64,000 bases of DNA from Cupriavidus sp. MP-37 (GTDB taxonomy: Bacteria; Pseudomonadota; Gammaproteobacteria; Burkholderiales; Burkholderiaceae): positions 2,503,001 to 2,567,000 of the forward strand of contig NZ_CP085344.1 of the NCBI RefSeq assembly GCF_020618415.1, given 5' to 3'. Made by a program: the position numbers and the translations under genes. Of this stretch, positions 8,155 through 16,616 are shown one piece after another (the stretch's first letter is position 1; every line of letters begins with the position of its first letter). Below the pieces are notes generated by a model, which did not search any database, had not been told where the DNA came from, and saw only the letters and a program-made list of their open reading frames with translations.

Positions 8155-8733
8155 ATGATCCTCACCCCGGAACAAGTCGCAGCAGCACAAAAGGCTAACC
8201 TCGAAACGCTGTTCGGCCTGACCACCAAGGCGTTTGAAGGCGTCGAAAAGCTCGTCGAACTGAACCTGCAGGTCGTCAAGACCACCTTCGCTGAAAACGT
8301 CGACAACGCCAAGAAGGCGCTGTCGGCCAAGGATGCACAGGAACTGCTGGCCATCCAGGCCGCAGCCGTGCAACCGGTCGCCGAAAAGACCCTGGCTTAC
8401 ACCCGTCACCTGTACGAGATCGCTTCGGAAACCCAGAGCGAATTCGCCAAGGTCGCCGAGGCCCAGCTGGCCGAAGGCTCGAAGAACGTCCAGGCCCTGG
8501 TCGAAAACTTCGCCAAGAACGCCCCGGCCGGTTCGGAATCGACCGTGGCCATCGTGAAGTCGGCGATCTCCGCCGCCAACAACGCCTACGAGTCGGTGCA
8601 GAAGGCGACCAAGCAAGCGGTCGAAATCGCTGAAACCAACTTCCAGGCCGCTGCTTCGGCTGCCACCAAGGCTGCCCAGCAAGCCAGCGCCACCGCCCGC
8701 ACGGCCACGGCGAAGAAGGCCGCTGCTGCCTGA
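8155..8733 (+). CDS. phaP1: Phasin PhaP1 (PHB granule coat protein)
   Basis: 192 residues, which matches R. eutropha PhaP1. It is entirely helical and amphipathic without membrane segments ([20 protein letters not shown] at the start) and ends in an Ala/Thr/Lys-rich tail ([13 protein letters not shown]). Phasins coat polyhydroxybutyrate granules and control their number and size. The ATG at 8155 has GGAGA at 8144-8148. Upstream in-frame codons from 8119 lack a ribosome site. Expression is probably repressed by PhaR through the two operators at the promoter and released when PHB granules titrate the repressor. A hairpin follows at 8756 and a strong terminator at 8920. Confidence 0.96.
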   Translation: MILTPEQVAAAQKANLETLFGLTTKAFEGVEKLVELNLQVVKTTFAENVDNAKKALSAKDAQELLAIQAAAVQPVAEKTLAYTRHLYEIASETQSEFAKVAEAQLAEGSKNVQALVENFAKNAPAGSESTVAIVKSAISAANNAYESVQKATKQAVEIAETNFQAAASAATKAAQQASATARTATAKKAAAA

Positions 8734-9050
8734 TACCCTGACAGCCAGCATTGAAAACGGACCGGCTACGGCCGGTCCGTTGGCAAAGCCCATCGCCATG
8801 CGTTGCAGTGGGTTTTGCCAACGATGAAGGGAGTGCCATGACCGACCGACCGGCCCGGCGCTGCCTTGTCTGCCGATGTCTCCTCGGTACCGCGGTCTCC
8901 TTGTCCAAAGGTATCGTTAAACCCGACCTCTACCGGTCGGGTTTTTTTTGGACGCTGCACCGGCCCGCCTTCCCCTGCCAATTTTCCACTGCAAGCAGCC
9001 GGACATCGACGCAGATGAGTCATGGCGGTTAATTGCGAAACCAGCCAAAA
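8734..9050 (+). other. phaP1 3' region with stacked hairpins, no gene
   Basis: Three inverted repeats in a row: 8756-8781 (11-base arms, 4-base loop, no T run), 8780-8821 (13-base arms with one G-T pair, 16-base loop) and the true terminator at 8920-8949. A 64-codon frame from 8838 runs through the terminator and looks like chance. The segment may be a long structured 3' UTR or a small RNA. Confidence 0.4.
8920..8949 (+). terminator. Strong terminator downstream of phaP1
   Basis: Arms AACCCGACC (8920-8928) and GGTCGGGTT (8935-8943), 6-base loop, then a run of eight T. Confidence 0.9.
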
Positions 9051-9078
9051 ACAAAGCCCGCCATCAAGGCGGGCGTTG
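9051..9078 (-). terminator. Terminator of the PDH operon (after lpdA)
   Basis: GCCCGCC (9056-9062) and GGCGGGC (9068-9074) with a 5-base loop. On the minus strand it is followed by TTTGTTTTTGG. Confidence 0.8.
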
Positions 9079-9098
9079 TCATGACAGCGGGCAGCGCC

Positions 9099-10883
9099 TC
9101 AACGCTTGCGCGGCGGCGGCACGTCGGTACACGTGCCTTCGTAGATCTCGGCCGCCATGCCGATCGACTCGCCCAGCGTCGGGTGCGGATGGATGGTCTT
9201 GCCGATATCGACCGCGTCGGCGCCCATCTCGATCGCCAGGCACACTTCGCTGATCAGGTCGCCGGCATGCGTGCCAACGATGCCGCCGCCGATCACGCGA
9301 TGCGTTTCCTCGTCGAAGATCAGCTTGGTGAAGCCCTCGTCGCGACCGTTGGCGATGGCGCGGCCCGAAGCCGCCCACGGGAACACGCCCTTGCTGTACT
9401 TGATGCCCTGCGCCTTGCACTCGTCCTCGGTCAGGCCGGCCCAGGCCACTTCCGGATCGGTAAAGGCCACCGACGGAATCTGCTTGGCGTCGAAGAAGGC
9501 CTTCTCGCCATGCGCGGCCTCGGCGGCGACGTGGGCTTCGTGCACGGCCTTGTGCGCCAGCATCGGCTGGCCGACGATATCGCCGATCGCGTAGATGTGC
9601 GGCACGTTGGTGCGCATCTGCTTGTCGACGTCGATAAAGCCGCGCTCGCTCACGGCAACGCCGGCCTTCTCGGCGCTGATGCGCTTGCCGTTGGGCGAGC
9701 GGCCCACCGACACCAGCACCAGGTCATAGCGCTGCGCCTCGGCCGGCGCCTGCTCGCCCTCGAACCTGACGTAGATGCCGTCCGGCTTGGCTTCCACCGC
9801 GACCGTCTTGGTGTTCAGCATCACCTTGCCGAAGCGGTCCTTGTTCTTCTTTTCCCAGACCTTGACCAGGTCGCGGTCGGCGCCGTTCATCAGCCCCGGC
9901 AGCATTTCGACGATATCGATGTCGGCGCCCAGCGTGCTGTACACCGTCGCCATTTCCAGGCCGATGATGCCGCCACCGATCACCAGCATCTTGTTGGGCA
10001 CTTCCGGCAGCTCGAGCGCGCCGGTCGAGTCGACAATGCGCGGGTCTTCCGGAATGAAGGGCAGCTTCACCGCCTGGCTGCCGGCGGCGATGATGGCTTT
10101 CTCGAAGCGGATCACGGTCTTCTTGCCGGTGGTCTGCTTGCCTTCGCCTTCGGTCAGTTCCACTTCCAGGTGATGCGGGTCGAGGAAATTGCCGACGCCG
10201 CGCACTACCTGCACCTTGCGCGCCTTGGCCATGCCGGCCAGGCCGCCGGTCAGCTTGCCAACCACCTGGTTCTTGTAGTGGCGCAGGCCGTCCAGGTCGA
10301 TCTTGGCTTCGCCGAACAGGATGCCGTGGGCCGCCAGCGCCTTGGCTTCGTCGATCACCGCGGCGTTGTGCAGCAGCGCCTTGGACGGGATGCAGCCGAC
10401 GTTCAGGCAGACCCCGCCGAGGGTGCCGTAACGCTCCACCAGCACGGTATTCATGCCCAGGTCGGCGGCGCGGAAGGCGGCCGAGTAGCCGCCGGGACCG
10501 GCGCCCAGCACCAGCATCTCGCACTGGATATCGGCGCCGCCCGCATGGCTGGCGGCGGCGGGAGCCGGCGCCGCAGCCGGGGCCGGCGCAGCGGCCTGCG
10601 CGGGCGCCGGGGCCGGTGCGGGGGCAGGCGCGGCGGCGGCGCCAGCCTGCGCCTCGATGGTGCAGATCACGGCGCCCTGGCCCACCTTGTCGCCGACCTT
10701 GACCTTGACCTCGACCACCTTGCCGGCGGCCGACGACGGCACATCCATGCTGGCCTTGTCGGATTCCAGCACGATCAGGGACTGTTCCACCTCGACCGTG
10801 TCGCCGGCCTTGACCAGCACCTCGATCACTTCCACCGCGTCGAAATCGCCGATATCCGGCACCTTGACTTCGATCACACTCAT
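9099..10883 (-). CDS. lpdA: Dihydrolipoyl dehydrogenase (E3) of pyruvate dehydrogenase, with lipoyl domain
   Basis: 594 residues, longer than the usual 470 because a lipoyl domain (about residues 1-75, lipoyl lysine K43 in [11 protein letters not shown]) and an Ala/Pro linker (about 80-115) precede the enzyme. Next come the [14 protein letters not shown] motif, the redox disulfide [13 protein letters not shown], the NAD motif [12 protein letters not shown] and the C-terminal catalytic histidine region [15 protein letters not shown]. It reoxidises dihydrolipoyl-E2 with NAD+. The layout equals PdhL of R. eutropha. The ATG has AGAGGAGC upstream. It is the last gene of the aceE-aceF-BPH-lpdA cluster. 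Confidence 0.96.
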   Translation of the reverse strand: MSVIEVKVPDIGDFDAVEVIEVLVKAGDTVEVEQSLIVLESDKASMDVPSSAAGKVVEVKVKVGDKVGQGAVICTIEAQAGAAAAPAPAPAPAPAQAAAPAPAAAPAPAAASHAGGADIQCEMLVLGAGPGGYSAAFRAADLGMNTVLVERYGTLGGVCLNVGCIPSKALLHNAAVIDEAKALAAHGILFGEAKIDLDGLRHYKNQVVGKLTGGLAGMAKARKVQVVRGVGNFLDPHHLEVELTEGEGKQTTGKKTVIRFEKAIIAAGSQAVKLPFIPEDPRIVDSTGALELPEVPNKMLVIGGGIIGLEMATVYSTLGADIDIVEMLPGLMNGADRDLVKVWEKKNKDRFGKVMLNTKTVAVEAKPDGIYVRFEGEQAPAEAQRYDLVLVSVGRSPNGKRISAEKAGVAVSERGFIDVDKQMRTNVPHIYAIGDIVGQPMLAHKAVHEAHVAAEAAHGEKAFFDAKQIPSVAFTDPEVAWAGLTEDECKAQGIKYSKGVFPWAASGRAIANGRDEGFTKLIFDEETHRVIGGGIVGTHAGDLISEVCLAIEMGADAVDIGKTIHPHPTLGESIGMAAEIYEGTCTDVPPPRKR

Positions 10884-10916
10884 ATTTGCTCCTCTATGCG
10901 CGCCCGCCTCTCGGCT

Positions 10917-11591
10917 TCAGGGCGCGCCGTCGTTGTTGGTTGCTGCGTTGCCGCTCGCCGGATTGCCGCCCGCGCCATCGTCCGCGCCATCGTCCTGGTC
11001 CGGGGCCGCAGGGGCATCCTGCTCGTGCAGCCGCACGGTATGCACCTCGATCGGTCCGGACGAACTCTTGTCGAACTCCACGCCGGCATCGACGCCGATG
11101 CGCGCGATCTCGCCCGCGCCGAGGTCGGGCCGGTCATAGACCGCGTGCATCGCGCCCAGCGCATAGTTGCGGCCCGAGCCGATGCCCCAGAAGCGGTCGA
11201 ACGAAAACACCTCGCGGTACGAGTAGACGCCGAAGATGCCCGCCGGATTGGCGAGCAGGCATACGATCTGCGACGACTCGTACGGATCGTCATCGTCTTC
11301 CTTGGTATTGACGAAGTAGTCCGACTTCAGCTTCTCATGCACCTTCAGGAAGGTTCGGAACACGTCGTCGCGCGAGCCCAGCCGGCATTCGTCGCCCAGC
11401 CCCGCCAGCAGCGTGCGCATGACCGGGAAGTGCGCCGTGGTCCCGGCCAGCGCGATAAAGCCGTCGCCCACCGGAAACACCTTCTGGTTGCGCTCGTACG
11501 CGCGCGACAGGCGCGTATCGCCGAAGGTCACGAGCGCGTCGGCCGCGATCGCCACCTCGGCGCCCTTCCTGACGACAACACAGGTAGTCAT
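10917..11591 (-). CDS. Beta-proteobacterial proteasome homologue (BPH), HslV-like Ntn-hydrolase
   Basis: 224 residues. It begins MTTCVVVRKGAEVAIAADAL, so removal of Met exposes Thr at position 1, as in HslV and proteasome beta subunits. In processed numbering the family Asp is D17 and K36 (NQKVF) sits where the catalytic lysine is expected, after a slightly longer loop. GIGSGRNYALGAMHAV and IGVDAGVEFDKSSSGPI match the rest of the fold. The last 25 residues are an acidic Asp/Ala-rich tail. The family is known as BPH, a self-assembling double ring found in some beta-proteobacteria; no dedicated ATPase partner is encoded nearby. It lies between aceF and lpdA, with 72 and 33 bases to its neighbours, so it is transcribed with PDH. 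Confidence 0.85.
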   Translation of the reverse strand: MTTCVVVRKGAEVAIAADALVTFGDTRLSRAYERNQKVFPVGDGFIALAGTTAHFPVMRTLLAGLGDECRLGSRDDVFRTFLKVHEKLKSDYFVNTKEDDDDPYESSQIVCLLANPAGIFGVYSYREVFSFDRFWGIGSGRNYALGAMHAVYDRPDLGAGEIARIGVDAGVEFDKSSSGPIEVHTVRLHEQDAPAAPDQDDGADDGAGGNPASGNAATNNDGAP

Positions 11592-11663
11592 GGCTTGCTC
11601 CCGGTTGCGCGTGGCGCGCCGCGCGGGCCGGGCCTTCGCCCCGCCCGCGCGGCGCCACCCCGC

Positions 11664-13337
11664 TTAGAGCAGGATGCGGCGGAAGTCCGCCAGCAGTTGC
11701 GCGAAGTACGTGTTGAAGCGCGCGGCCTCGGCACCGTCGATGACGCGGTGGTCCCACGACAGCGACAGCGGCAGCGTCAGGCGCGGCGCGAACTGCTTGC
11801 CGTCCCACACCGGCTTCATGTACGACTTGCATACGCCCATGATGGCCACTTCGGGCGCGTTGATGATCGGCGTGAAGTACGTGCCGCCGATGCCGCCCAG
11901 CGACGAGATCGAGAAGCAGCCGCCCTGCATCTGGTCGGGCTTGAGCTTGCCGTCGCGCGCCAGCTTGGCCAGCTCGCTCATTTCCTGGCTGATCTCGAGC
12001 ACGCCCTTCTTGTCGGCGTCCTTGATCACCGGCACGACCAGGCCGTTCGGGGTGTCGGCGGCGAAGCCGATGTTGAAGTATTTCTTCAGCACCAGGTTGT
12101 CACCGTCGAGCGAGGCATTGAAGTTGGGGAACTTCTTCAGCGCCGCGACCGTGGCCTTGATCATGAACGCCAGCATGGTCACCTTGATGCCGGCCTTCTC
12201 GTTTTCCTTGTTCAGCTGCACGCGGAAGGCCTCGAGCTCGGTGATGTCCGCTTCGTCATGGTTGGTGACGTGCGGGATCATGACCCAGTTGCGGTGCAGG
12301 TTGGCACCCGAGATCTTCTTGATGCGCGACAGGGCCTTGCTTTCGACCTCGCCGAAGCGGGTGAAATCGACCTTCGGCCACGGCAGCAGGCCCAGCTCGC
12401 CACCGCCGGCGCCGGCCGCGGCAGCCTGGGCCGGCGCGGCAGCCTGGCCGGTCATCACGCCCTTGACGTAGTTCTGCACGTCTTCCTGGGTGATGCGGCC
12501 CTTGGGACCGGTGCCCGGCACGCGCGAGACATCGACGCCCAGCTCGCGCGCGAACTTGCGCACCGAGGGGCTGGCATGGGCGGCCTTGCCGGTGGCACCA
12601 GCGACGGCCGGCGCGGCGGCGGCGGCAGCCGGCGCAGCGGCCGGCACGGGTGCGGCCGCCGGAGCCGGAGCCGGAGCGGGCGCGCTGGCAGCCGGTGCCG
12701 GCGCCGCTGCGGCAGCGGCCGGTGCGGCGGCAGCGCCTTCGAGGATCAGCAGCAGCGTGCCCTCGGACACGTTGTCGCCGACCTTGACCTTGACTTCCTT
12801 GACCACGCCGCCCTGCGGCGAGGGCACGTCCATGGTGGCCTTGTCCGATTCCAGCGTCACCACCGCGTCTTCGGCGCTGATGGTGTCGCCCGGCTTGACG
12901 TGGACTTCGATCACGGGCACGGCGTCGTAGTCGCCGATATCCGGCACCTTGACTTCGATGGTGCCGCCACCGCCGGCCGGCGCCGCGGCGGGAGCCGGCG
13001 CGGGCGCGGGGGCCGGCGCCGCTGCCGCAGGGGCCGGCGCGGGAGCGGGAGCAGCAGCCGGTGCGGGCGCGGGTGCGGGCGCGGCAGCGGCCTGGCCGGC
13101 CGGCTCCAGCATCACCAGCACCGAGCCTTCGGCCACGTTGTCGCCCACCTTGATCTTGACGTCCTTGACCACGCCGGCCTGCGGCGAGGGCACGTCCATG
13201 GTGGCCTTGTCCGACTCCAGCGTCACCAGCGCGTCTTCCGCGTCGATGCTGTCGCCGGGTTTCACATGCACTTCAATGACGGGAACGGCGTCATAGTCGC
13301 CGATATCCGGCACCTTGATTTCAATCGCTTGACTCAT
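11664..13337 (-). CDS. aceF: Dihydrolipoamide acetyltransferase (E2) of pyruvate dehydrogenase
   Basis: 557 residues. Two lipoyl domains (K44 in [11 protein letters not shown], and a near copy after about residue 120) are each followed by a long Ala/Pro linker. Then come the peripheral-subunit-binding domain ([20 protein letters not shown]) and the catalytic core with [17 protein letters not shown] near the C-terminus (active-site His and Asp). It transfers the acetyl group from lipoamide to CoA and forms the core of the complex. R. eutropha calls it PdhB. It lies 167 bases downstream of aceE with a good ribosome site. Confidence 0.96.
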   Translation of the reverse strand: MSQAIEIKVPDIGDYDAVPVIEVHVKPGDSIDAEDALVTLESDKATMDVPSPQAGVVKDVKIKVGDNVAEGSVLVMLEPAGQAAAAPAPAPAPAAAPAPAPAPAAAAPAPAPAPAPAAAPAGGGGTIEVKVPDIGDYDAVPVIEVHVKPGDTISAEDAVVTLESDKATMDVPSPQGGVVKEVKVKVGDNVSEGTLLLILEGAAAAPAAAAAAPAPAASAPAPAPAPAAAPVPAAAPAAAAAAPAVAGATGKAAHASPSVRKFARELGVDVSRVPGTGPKGRITQEDVQNYVKGVMTGQAAAPAQAAAAGAGGGELGLLPWPKVDFTRFGEVESKALSRIKKISGANLHRNWVMIPHVTNHDEADITELEAFRVQLNKENEKAGIKVTMLAFMIKATVAALKKFPNFNASLDGDNLVLKKYFNIGFAADTPNGLVVPVIKDADKKGVLEISQEMSELAKLARDGKLKPDQMQGGCFSISSLGGIGGTYFTPIINAPEVAIMGVCKSYMKPVWDGKQFAPRLTLPLSLSWDHRVIDGAEAARFNTYFAQLLADFRRILL

Positions 13338-13504
13338 TCAGTGTCTCCTGGGCAGGCCGGCACGCGCGACGTCCGCAAGCGGCGAGATTACCTTCGCCGC
13401 CCGCTTCTGTCACGCCGCCGTGCCGCAAGGCGCCATCGGGACTGTGCCCGGGGCGCCCGCGGCACGGCGCTGCCGTACTGCGGGGGTGGGTGCAGGCTGC
13501 CGGA

Positions 13505-16192
13505 TCAGACCGACATCGGGTTGGGCTTGTTCGGGTCGAGGTTGTACTTCTTGATGGCCTCGGCAACCTTGTCGCGGCCGATCGCGCCCTCGTCGGCCAG
13601 CGCCTTGAGCGCGGCCAGCGTGACCCAGTAGCGGTCCACTTCGAAGAAGTGGCGCAGCTTCTCGCGCGTATCCGAGCGGCCGAAGCCGTCGGTGCCCAGC
13701 ACCACGTAGCGGCGCGGCACGAACGGACGGATCTGCTCGGCGAAGGCGCGCACGTAGTCGGTCGAGGCGATCACCGGGCCGCGGGCAGACTTCAGCTTCT
13801 GCGTGACAAAGGCTTCGCGCTGGGTCTCGGCCGGGTGCAGCAGGTTGAAGCGCTCGGCGGCCTGGCCGTCGCGCGCCAGTTCGGTGAAGCTCGGGCAGCC
13901 CCACAGGTCGGACTCGACGCCCCAGTCCTTCTTCAGCAGCTCGGCGGCGGCGATCACCTCGCGGAAGATCGTGCCCGAGCCCAGCAGCTGCACGCGCGGC
14001 GCGTTGCTGTTCTCGACGCCCTTGCGGAACTGGTACATGCCCTTGACGATGTCCTGCTCTACGCCAGCCGGCATTTCCGGATGCTCGTAGTTTTCGTTCA
14101 TCACCGTCAGGTAGTAGTAGACGTCTTCCTGCTCGGCGTACATGCGGCGCAGGCCGTCCTGCATGATCACCGCCAGTTCGTACTGGAAGGTCGGGTCGTA
14201 CGAGATGCAGTTGGGGATGACAGCGTGGAACACATGCGAATGGCCGTCTTCATGCTGCAGGCCTTCGCCGTTCAGCGTGGTGCGGCCGGCGGTGCCGCCC
14301 AGCAGGAAGCCGCGCGAGCGCATGTCGGCGGCGGCCCAGCACAGGTCGCCGATACGCTGGATGCCGAACATCGAGTAGTAGATGTAGAACGGGATCATCT
14401 GCACGCCGTGGGTCGAGTACGACGTCGCGGCGGCGATCCAGTCGCACATGGCGCCGGCTTCGTTGATGCCTTCCTGCAGCACCTGGCCAGTCTGCGATTC
14501 CTTGTAGAACATCAGCTGGTCATGGTCTTCCGGCACGTACTTCTGGCCTTCCTGGTTCCAGATGCCGACCTGGCGGAACAGGCCTTCCATGCCGAAGGTG
14601 CGCGACTCGTCCGGGACGATGGGCACCACGTGCTTGCCGATCTGCTTGTCCTTCAGCAGCGTGTTCAGGATCCGCACGAAGGCCATGGTGGTGGACACTT
14701 CGCGGCCTTCGCCGGTGGCCTTGAGCAGCGCTTCGAACGCCTTCAGCTCGGGCACCTGCAGCGCTTCGGCCTTCTGGCGGCGCGCCGGCAGGTAGCCGCC
14801 CAGGTTCATGCGCGCCTGGCGCATGTATTCCAGTTCCTTCGAGCCTTCCTCGAAGGTGATGTACGGCACTTCTTCCAGCTTGTCGTCGGCGACCGGGAGG
14901 TTGAACTGGTCGCGGAACTTGCGGATCGCATCGACCGGCATCTTCTTCTGCTGGTGCGCGACGTTCATGGCCTGGCCGGCGTCGCCCATGCCATAGCCCT
15001 TGATGGTCTTGGCCAGGATCAGCGTGGGCTGGCCCTTGTGCTCGCTGGCGGCCTTGTAGGCGGCGTAGATCTTGTGCGGGTCGTGGCCGCCGCGGTTCAG
15101 GCGCCAGATGTCCTCGTCGGACCAGTCGGCAACCATCGCCTTCAGCTCGGGCGTGTTGAAGAAGTGCTCGCGCACGTAGGCGCCGTCCTTGGCCTTCATG
15201 GTCTGGTACTCGCCGTCCACGCATTCCATCATGCGCTTCATCAGCAGGCCCTTGGTGTCGCGCGCCAGCAGCGCATCCCACTTGCTGCCCCACACCACCT
15301 TGATCACGTTCCAGCCGGCGCCGCGGAACTCGGACTCCAGTTCCTGGATGATCTTGCCGTTGCCGCGCACCGGGCCGTCCAGGCGCTGCAGGTTGCAGTT
15401 GATGACGAACACGAGGTTGTCGAGCTTCTCGCGGCCGGCCATGCCGATCGCGCCCAGCGATTCCGGTTCGTCGGTCTCGCCGTCGCCCAGGAAAGCCCAG
15501 ACCTTGCGGTCGCCGGCCTTGGCCAGGCCGCGGCTGTCCAGGTACTTCATGAAGCGGGCCTGGTAGATGGCCATGATCGGGCCCAGGCCCATCGACACCG
15601 TCGGGAACTGCCAGAAGTCCGGCATCAGCCACGGGTGCGGGTACGACGAGATGCCCTTGCCGTCGACTTCCTGGCGGAAGTTGTCGAGCTGGTCGGGGGT
15701 CAGGCGGCCGAGCAGGAAGGCGCGCGAATACACGCCCGGTGCCGAGTGGCCCTGCACGAAGACCAGGTCGCCGCCGCTCTGTTCCGACGGGGCGCGCCAG
15801 AAGTGGTTGTAGCCGACGTCGTACAGCGTCGCCGCCGAGGCAAACGAGGAGATATGGCCACCGACATTGGTGTGCTTGTTGGCGCGCAGCACCATCGCCA
15901 TGGCGTTCCAGCGGGTGTACGAGCGGATCCGGTGCTCGATGTCCTGGTCGCCGGGGATGCGGGCCTGCTGCTCGACCGGGATGGTGTTGATGTACTGCGT
16001 CTCGGCGTGGAACGGCTGGGTCACGCCGTTGACGCGGGCGTATTCGATCTGCTTGTCGATCAGGAAGGCGGCACGCGCCGGGCCTTCCGCGGCCAGCACG
16101 CCTTGCAGGGCGTCGAGCCATTCATGGGTTTCCTGGGGATCGGCGTCGTTGGCGCTCGAGGCGCCGAGGATCTGCTCTGGTACGGCGGACAT
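13505..16192 (-). CDS. aceE: Pyruvate dehydrogenase E1 component (homodimeric)
   Basis: 895 residues, normal for the homodimeric alpha2 type. The thiamine-diphosphate motif begins at GDGETDE (from about residue 236) and ends in INCNLQRLDGPVRGNGK. The transketolase-like central domain (AAATSYSTHGVQMIPFYIYYSMFG) and the C-terminal domain (RYVVLGTDGFGRSDTREKLR) follow. It decarboxylates pyruvate and acetylates the lipoyl groups of E2. I chose the ATG at 16192, which is preceded by AGGAGA. In-frame ATGs further upstream up to 16306 add non-conserved sequence. It is the first gene of the PDH cluster and divergent from the sensor kinase. Confidence 0.96.
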   Translation of the reverse strand: MSAVPEQILGASSANDADPQETHEWLDALQGVLAAEGPARAAFLIDKQIEYARVNGVTQPFHAETQYINTIPVEQQARIPGDQDIEHRIRSYTRWNAMAMVLRANKHTNVGGHISSFASAATLYDVGYNHFWRAPSEQSGGDLVFVQGHSAPGVYSRAFLLGRLTPDQLDNFRQEVDGKGISSYPHPWLMPDFWQFPTVSMGLGPIMAIYQARFMKYLDSRGLAKAGDRKVWAFLGDGETDEPESLGAIGMAGREKLDNLVFVINCNLQRLDGPVRGNGKIIQELESEFRGAGWNVIKVVWGSKWDALLARDTKGLLMKRMMECVDGEYQTMKAKDGAYVREHFFNTPELKAMVADWSDEDIWRLNRGGHDPHKIYAAYKAASEHKGQPTLILAKTIKGYGMGDAGQAMNVAHQQKKMPVDAIRKFRDQFNLPVADDKLEEVPYITFEEGSKELEYMRQARMNLGGYLPARRQKAEALQVPELKAFEALLKATGEGREVSTTMAFVRILNTLLKDKQIGKHVVPIVPDESRTFGMEGLFRQVGIWNQEGQKYVPEDHDQLMFYKESQTGQVLQEGINEAGAMCDWIAAATSYSTHGVQMIPFYIYYSMFGIQRIGDLCWAAADMRSRGFLLGGTAGRTTLNGEGLQHEDGHSHVFHAVIPNCISYDPTFQYELAVIMQDGLRRMYAEQEDVYYYLTVMNENYEHPEMPAGVEQDIVKGMYQFRKGVENSNAPRVQLLGSGTIFREVIAAAELLKKDWGVESDLWGCPSFTELARDGQAAERFNLLHPAETQREAFVTQKLKSARGPVIASTDYVRAFAEQIRPFVPRRYVVLGTDGFGRSDTREKLRHFFEVDRYWVTLAALKALADEGAIGRDKVAEAIKKYNLDPNKPNPMSV

Positions 16193-16616
16193 GACTGTCT
16201 CCTGGGTGAATTCTTGGCTTCCGCGTCCGCGCTGGCAGCGCCGGACACGACTCAACGTATGACTCGCACCGACTTGCGGAGGATCGGCGCCACTGCCGCC
16301 TTGCATCGGGCCGCCGCCGGGAAACCTGTTCCGGTTTCTCCGCGCGGCAGGCGCATGGCTACCGCCCGCATTCTTGGGTCGGTCCGATTCTATGGAAGCC
16401 CAATGTCGAGCACAAGCGAAATTTTCAAATTGCGATATCGTTTTTTATAATGTGGAATTATGCGGCAACGCACCAAGAAGCACAGCCGGACCCGCATGCC
16501 CCATGCCTTCGTGCTGCCAGCGCCGGCACGCGGCGCCGGGATTTCATTGGCGCTTTCCCCAAGCGACGCACTGCAATAATCTCGGTACACTGGTCGGTCA
16601 GCCGTCAATCCCTCCC
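16193..16616. other. Divergent regulatory region between aceE and the sensor kinase
   Basis: 424 bases without a convincing gene. The centre (about 16420-16465) is strikingly AT-rich for this genome. It contains TATAAT at 16446-16451 reading toward the kinase and a small inverted repeat ATAAT-GTGGA-ATTAT at 16447-16461. The aceE promoter should lie here too, on the minus strand, but no clear -35/-10 pair is visible for it. Confidence 0.5.

Noticed and set aside
8838..9032. 64-codon frame with a ribosome-site-like GAAGGGAG downstream of phaP1.
   Set aside because: It runs straight through the strong terminator at 8920-8949 and has no coding character.
12600..13090. Apparent GC-rich repeats in aceF (and in lpdA near 10560-10640).
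   Set aside because: They are the Ala/Pro linkers between lipoyl domains, not a CRISPR array or tandem DNA element.
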